Below, piece by piece: positions 59,621-64,000 of a stretch of DNA of 64,000 nucleotides. The notes beneath the pieces were generated by a model that saw only the letters and a list, made by a program, of their open reading frames with translations, ran no database searches and was not told the DNA's origin. Position 1 is the stretch's first letter. Each line of letters opens with the position of its first letter. Location: contig WBZZ01004744.1 in assembly GCA_019918135.1 (NCBI GenBank), forward strand, positions 62,001 through 126,000. Direction: 5' to 3'. The translations under genes were made by a program, and so were the position numbers. This DNA comes from Paulinella micropora (Eukaryota; Cercozoa; Imbricatea; Euglyphida; Paulinellidae).

Positions 59621-60435
59621 TTTTAATAACAGTGCTGTGGACATCACCTATTAACTTATCAGGTAAAAAACTTATTTATAGATTTCGTCTGGCCGGACAC
59701 GTCTGAAATACCAATTTGATCCTGGTCTTTGGCTGCTTTTTGTCTTTGCGTCACTGAGCTAATATAACGAGACATCATTTTCTTTTTTGAGGACTGTGTT
59801 TGGTTATATTACCTACTTACTCTTCCATTCAGCTATCGTTGGGATAGTACATTTGGAATCCATAGCTAAAGGCTAATTTCTTTTCTAATCTGTCGTACAG
59901 ACATCAGATAAGCACAAATTTATTTTCGCTGATTTGTCGCACAGACATCAGACGAAAACAAACACTCATACTCCTCAAACAAAAAACTTACAAACAAGCG
60001 ATCAATTTGTCACAAGCTGGCATAACTTTTAGCCCTTGTGCACATTTAGTTTCTGTGTGCTCTTCTACAAGACACCAGACCACACCTACTCCACTTCCTC
60101 TTGCTGCTTGCATAAAGCCAAGTAGGACAAGTGCGAAACAAACATGAAACAAACACACAGACAGAGGAGAAACGAGCAAAGCACTCCCACTCTCTGTTCC
60201 GAACTATTTTCCTTGCATTTTCTCTGCAGAAACAAGAGGAATTACACATCTCTCACACAAGAGCAAGACAAATATCGAAGCACTGTCAGACGACAGACTG
60301 ACTTCTACAAAACAGCTCTTTTGATCAAACTATCGTTATCTCTGTGTAGGGCCTGACGCCCCATAACTATTTCAACAAAGAAAAGGAAGAAGGAGAAGAA
60401 GGTTGCATAGAGTGATAAGAATAACAGAGGGGAAA

Positions 60436-60437
<2 letters not shown>
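59621..60437. other. A+T-rich non-coding stretch
   Basis: No gene is supported. TGTCG[CT]ACAGACATCAGA occurs twice, at about 59891 and 59935. This may include the 5' LTR of the element that follows, but no second copy is in the window to prove it. Confidence 0.35.

Positions 60438-60481
<44 letters not shown>
60438..60481 (+). repeat. A-tract of 44
   Basis: Forty-four consecutive A lie 25 bases upstream of the first gag-like ATG of the right-hand element. Confidence 0.9.
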
Positions 60482-60484
<3 letters not shown>

Positions 60485-60938
60485 GACGTGACTCTCATAA
60501 CATAAGATGGAAGACGAGAATGATCAGGCTGGTGTGACACCAACTGATATAATGGTCCTAGTGAGGGAGGAGAGGAGCAGGATACTCAGTACTCAGAAGA
60601 GAGGGGGGATAGAGACGGAGAGGAGAGAGAGAAGTATACGTATACAGCCGATATAGAGTCGACAGGGGGGGGGGGGTAATGCACAAGAAGCGAGTGCAGG
60701 TCAGACTTGAGGATCTCCACTGACAGAGGCAGAGAGAGAGATGGAGGATGTTGGCCAGAATATCCCAAATACATAGGAACAGTTGGCTACATATGATGAA
60801 GAGTCCTTCTTCCTTAACTACCCAACCTATCATAAAACACATATCTACATTCCTTACGAGAAAAGGAATAGACCAGGACAAGGTCAAAGCAACCTCCTGA
60901 TCTAAATTCCCTGCCTTGCGAAGCCTCTCTTCAACAAA

Positions 60939-62315
60939 GTGAGGTTTGAGCACGAAAGAGTGCAATTGCAGGATATCAAGTATGGCGACACTCTTACACT
61001 GTGCGACATATACGACATATCTGCAACACTCTACGCTGCTGTGCTCGTTGCGGAATTTTATGAACGCACAAACATACAGTGGAAAAATAAACACACAACT
61101 GCAGCATGGCTGTCTGTCTGTGGTGTCCCCACTGATATCAAGAATCTAGAAAAAAAGTTCGAAGGTAGAAACCAAAGTTGCATTGAGTTTGCCCTTGAGG
61201 CTTTTGTAACTGCCTTCACACGGGCTTACAACGAAATGTACAACGCTCTGAAAGACAACACAAGGCAACATCCTGTTTACGAGGAGGTTAATCAGTCTTG
61301 TCAGGTGCTTGAACACCTCACACAACTCCATAAGGGCCTCTTTGAGGGGAAGGAGCAAAAACCAACATGGAAACAATGGGCCCACACGAAGAATCACACT
61401 CTCATTAAAGGCCCTCTCACAACAATCCCAAATAATAACAGAGCTGATAAGTCTTCCGTGAGAGAAAATGCACACTTCCTCTCTAGTGCCACAGGGCTTG
61501 CACAGTTCGTGACTCATCTAGCACGACAGGTGAAAGAAGAAGAGACGAGACAGAAAGAGGAGAAGGAACAGAAGGAGAAGATAGCTGTGGCAATGGCAGT
61601 AGCACGGGTGGTTCCACAGCCAACGGCTCCACCTACCACATCTAACCCAGCTCCCAACAAAGCAGGAGGAGGACCCACAGGAGGAGGACCCCAAGGGGGA
61701 GGGACAGTAATTAACTTGACTGACTCCCAGAAGAAAAAGCAGGCGCTGCTGGCAGCCCTAGCTAAAATCAAAATTGGGGGAGGGGGCTTTAAGCTCTATG
61801 CTATCACTGCCAATGAGGCTGACACAGAGAAGACCCTCATGACTAAGTTCAATGAGATGGACAGATGCTTACAGCAAAACCAGTGTGAGGTGGAGCAGGA
61901 GTATGAAGTCCTAGAACATCTCTGTGATCGATCCCTCCTTGGAGCTGGTTTTGATCGTATAACTTACGAGAAGTACAGAGGAGAGGAGGAGCTAGCAAGG
62001 AAAGGTGGATATGCAGAGATGAGTTGTACTCTGGCCATTGCTGCCCTCATTCGATACTTTAAAGCAAGTGGATACCAACACTTGTGCACTGGCACATTGA
62101 TTGGGTTTGAAATTTTCGACTTAGTATCGGAGCAGTTGCAGTCTGTCACTCAGCTTGCATCTATCTTAACGAATGTGGATACTATGTGGGCACCCAGTAC
62201 ACTCTCTTTTATAACCGCAAAGCAATACTCCTATATTTCCTCAGTGCTTTGCACGTCTACAACAAAAATAAGCTCACACTGCTCATGCAAGACTGCAAAA
62301 CCTTCGACAAGGTAA
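60939..62315 (+). pseudogene. Gag-like ORF of the right-hand element
   Basis: The 458-codon frame is mostly helical. Around residues 65-180 it reads AWLSVCGVPTDIKNLEKKFEGRN, shortened here, and later KPTWKQWAHTKNH. A Lys/Glu helix and a Pro/Gly linker (GGGPTGGGPQGGG) follow, then a second helical domain (LLAALAKIKIGGGGFKLY and on). The first codon is not ATG. A likely start of the gag lies at 60507 (MEDENDQAGVTP). Confidence 0.6.
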
Positions 62316-63118
62316 AGCACTTGAACTGTTTGGAGATGAGTGTCTTTGAGGCCACGACTAAGGCCGTGAGCCCAAAAATGTTGTGGACCGAAGTAATGAT
62401 CGCTTGTCAGATGCTCGACAGCCAGACAGCATCCTTGATCGGTTCTGCATCGGCTTCTGCTCAACCGCAAGCCGCACATACGCAACGATCTCTAGGAAAG
62501 CGACCAAGAGAGAACAGTCGTGAAGCTCACACACCTTGTATTCGTTGGTGGGCACGGGCACAATGCTTCAAACACACAAATAAGACATGCCCGTACAACC
62601 ACGATGTCGAGGACACCCGCATCCGAAACACACTCCTCAAGAACGTACGGTCGGACGAAACCAACACCGTCGCCGTTCTGCGCCGACTGCGCAAGGATCA
62701 GGGATGGAAATTACAGGATGTCGCGGACCATGACCACGAACTAGCTGACGCGATCAATTCTCTTTTCGCTAGAGATGATCAGAAGACGGCAGCCATAGAA
62801 GCCGCAAGTAGAGGAAGAGGTGGAACACGAGGAAGAGGAGGAGGGAGAGGAATCAATCGAGGAGGAGGAGCCCCTTTCGCACGAGGCACATACACTCGCG
62901 GGTGGGAGAGAGAATTTGTGAGAAGAGGAGGAGGAAGAGGTGTATTTCAAGGTAGAGGAGGAGGAAGATGGTTGGCCGAGGTGGATACGGCAGCGCACAG
63001 CGCCCGTACCACAGAGATGGGGGCTGGGCAGACGGCTCGAGCTCAAGCTCGAGTTCCTCAGCACCACAGGCCTATGCGACATCAGGCGCAACCACTACCG
63101 ACACTGATGCCGACTTAG
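62186..63118 (+). pseudogene. CCCH-finger and RGG-tail ORF
   Basis: After a helical first third (SVFEATTKAVSPKML) there is one CCCH zinc finger, CIRWWARAQCFKHTNKTCPYNH, read as C-x8-C-x7-C-x3-H. Further on come LRRLRKDQGWKLQDVADHD and an RGG-box tail (RGRGGTRGRGGGRG). Both modules bind RNA in other proteins. They take the place of the CCHC knuckle of ordinary gags. Confidence 0.65.
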
Positions 63119-63195
63119 GGAACAGATTTGAGGTAGTCCAATGACTAGAGAAGGAGGGAGAAAACAGAACAACATGCATTGCACGATACACCGTT

Positions 63196-63663
63196 GTGCA
63201 GGTCCCAACCAAGGATACCAGTGAGTCTAAGAGCCCACAGCAGGCCACAGACCAACTCAAAGGTAGTACAATACCAGTACACCCATCACGACAACAAACA
63301 GTGCATGCTGCTAATAGGCAGGCGAGTAAAGCGCTGGCAAAGAGAAAGCAGACGGGCCTGTCGCAGCCACAGCCGAAGAAAGTAAGAATAGAACCGGCAA
63401 TCAATCTTATCAACTTGCCGAGACAGACAATAGACAAGGAGGATGGAGGACATCAACCTCTCCTCACGGTCTCAAACAGAGAAAGCAAGGACAATCATCC
63501 TTCGCCTGTGAACAATACCCAAAAAGACATTACAAAAACGGCGGAAAGGGAGGAGGAGGCGAACCTCGAGAAAAGGATACAGATTTTAGAACACAAGCTC
63601 CTTGTATTGGCCTTAAAAAGTCACCGGCCAGACTCTTTATGCTATACGAACCTTTTTCTGTGA
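63196..63663 (+). pseudogene. Linker ORF before protease
   Basis: The 155-codon frame is Lys/Gln/Pro-rich and ends in a predicted coiled coil (EREEEANLEKRIQILEHKLL). It lies between the CCCH/RGG region and the retropepsin-like segment. No enzyme motif is visible. Confidence 0.4.
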
Positions 63664-63700
63664 AACATTAAATACCTTTATAAACGTTGGTAATGATACT

Positions 63701-64000
63701 ATGGCGAATATTAATATTGTCGGCCGGAAATTTACTACGAAACACCATGAGTGGTTAGAAACTAATATGAAAAAATCATCGGGCACCTTGAAAGGAGGTA
63801 GTAGTCGGACGGATATAACGGGCATCATCACTCTAAATTTTAAATTGAAATCCGGACGAGTATATCGAGTGGACTTGTACTTTGTCCCCGAATACCACGG
63901 ATCTGTTCTTTTGTCGTACGACCAACTGGCTACAATGAACGTAGTGATTGATTGCGCCGCCAAAAGAGTCATATACGGCGTAGAGCCAGGAGAAGAATAT
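63701..64000 (+). CDS. Retropepsin-like domain, cut by the right edge
   Basis: From an ATG at 63701 a frame stays open to the end of the window. It reads ITGIITLNFKLKSGRVYRVD, then LYFVPEYHGSVLLSYDQL, then NVVIDCAAKRVIY. This strand pattern, with the LL-G/S-Y-D-x-L block followed by VIDCxxKRV, is the C-terminal half of the aspartic protease of LTR elements. The catalytic DTG was not found in the visible part. Confidence 0.55.
   Translation, partial: MANINIVGRKFTTKHHEWLETNMKKSSGTLKGGSSRTDITGIITLNFKLKSGRVYRVDLYFVPEYHGSVLLSYDQLATMNVVIDCAAKRVIYGVEPGEEY

Larger units (their letters stand above)
60507..64000 (+). mobile_element. LTR retroelement, 5' part, runs off the window
   Basis: Plus-strand frames encode a gag-like protein, a CCCH finger with an RGG-rich tail, a linker, and a retropepsin-like segment at the right edge. 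RT and integrase, if present, lie outside the window, so Copia or gypsy type cannot be decided. It is broken in a few places in the part seen. Confidence 0.7.

Overview
The window is eukaryotic nuclear DNA, or a virus integrated into it, with a sharp change of character at about 15.48 kb. The left quarter is strongly G+C-rich and tightly packed with long, mostly uninterrupted genes on both strands. They encode eukaryote-type proteins: a C2H2 zinc-finger array joined to a nuclease-like domain, an F-box/leucine-rich-repeat protein, a SMARCAL1/ZRANB3-like SNF2 ATPase, a coiled-coil zinc protein, a multi-pass membrane protein, an EGF-like segment and a PCNA-binding-type micro-protein. No viral capsid, packaging or replication hallmark gene is present, so I cannot say whether this is a host isochore or part of an integrated large DNA virus. 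The organism looks like a transposon-rich unicellular eukaryote (protist or fungus-like); I could not place it more closely.

From 15.48 to 52.7 kb the DNA is a nest of fossil retroelements plus one Polinton-like relic. Left to right: a minus-strand Copia-type gag with a MYND finger (15.46-17.4), a plus-strand gag with CCCH fingers (17.4-18.5), a rearranged Ty3/gypsy copy (19.0-25.0), a plus-strand Copia gag with MYND (25.0-26.85), a minus-strand Copia RT/RNase H with its LTR (26.9-29.7), a plus-strand Copia integrase (29.7-30.66), an A+T-rich Polinton-like fragment with a protein-primed DNA polymerase B (30.67-35.6), Copia RNase H fragments of two families (36.0-38.27), a nearly complete minus-strand Copia with gag, MYND ORF, integrase and RT (38.26-45.48), and a nearly complete plus-strand gypsy element (45.49-52.7).

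From 52.7 to 60.4 kb the DNA is A+T-rich and mostly non-coding, with microsatellites and degenerate repeats. It holds one clear host gene, an intronless Rieske non-haem iron oxygenase like choline monooxygenase (54493-55719, minus). The last 3.5 kb is the 5' part of another LTR element, with gag, a CCCH finger, an RGG-rich tail and the start of a retropepsin-like domain that runs off the window.

The points most worth a second look are: the natural fusion of eleven zinc fingers to a nuclease-like domain; a CxxC...CxxH module at the same residue positions in two neighbouring genes; a 51-residue protein that opens like RFC1's PCNA-binding peptide; MYND fingers carried by at least two Copia lineages; and a family of repeats each preceded by a splice-acceptor-like tract. 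All domain calls are by eye from motifs; no database search was run.
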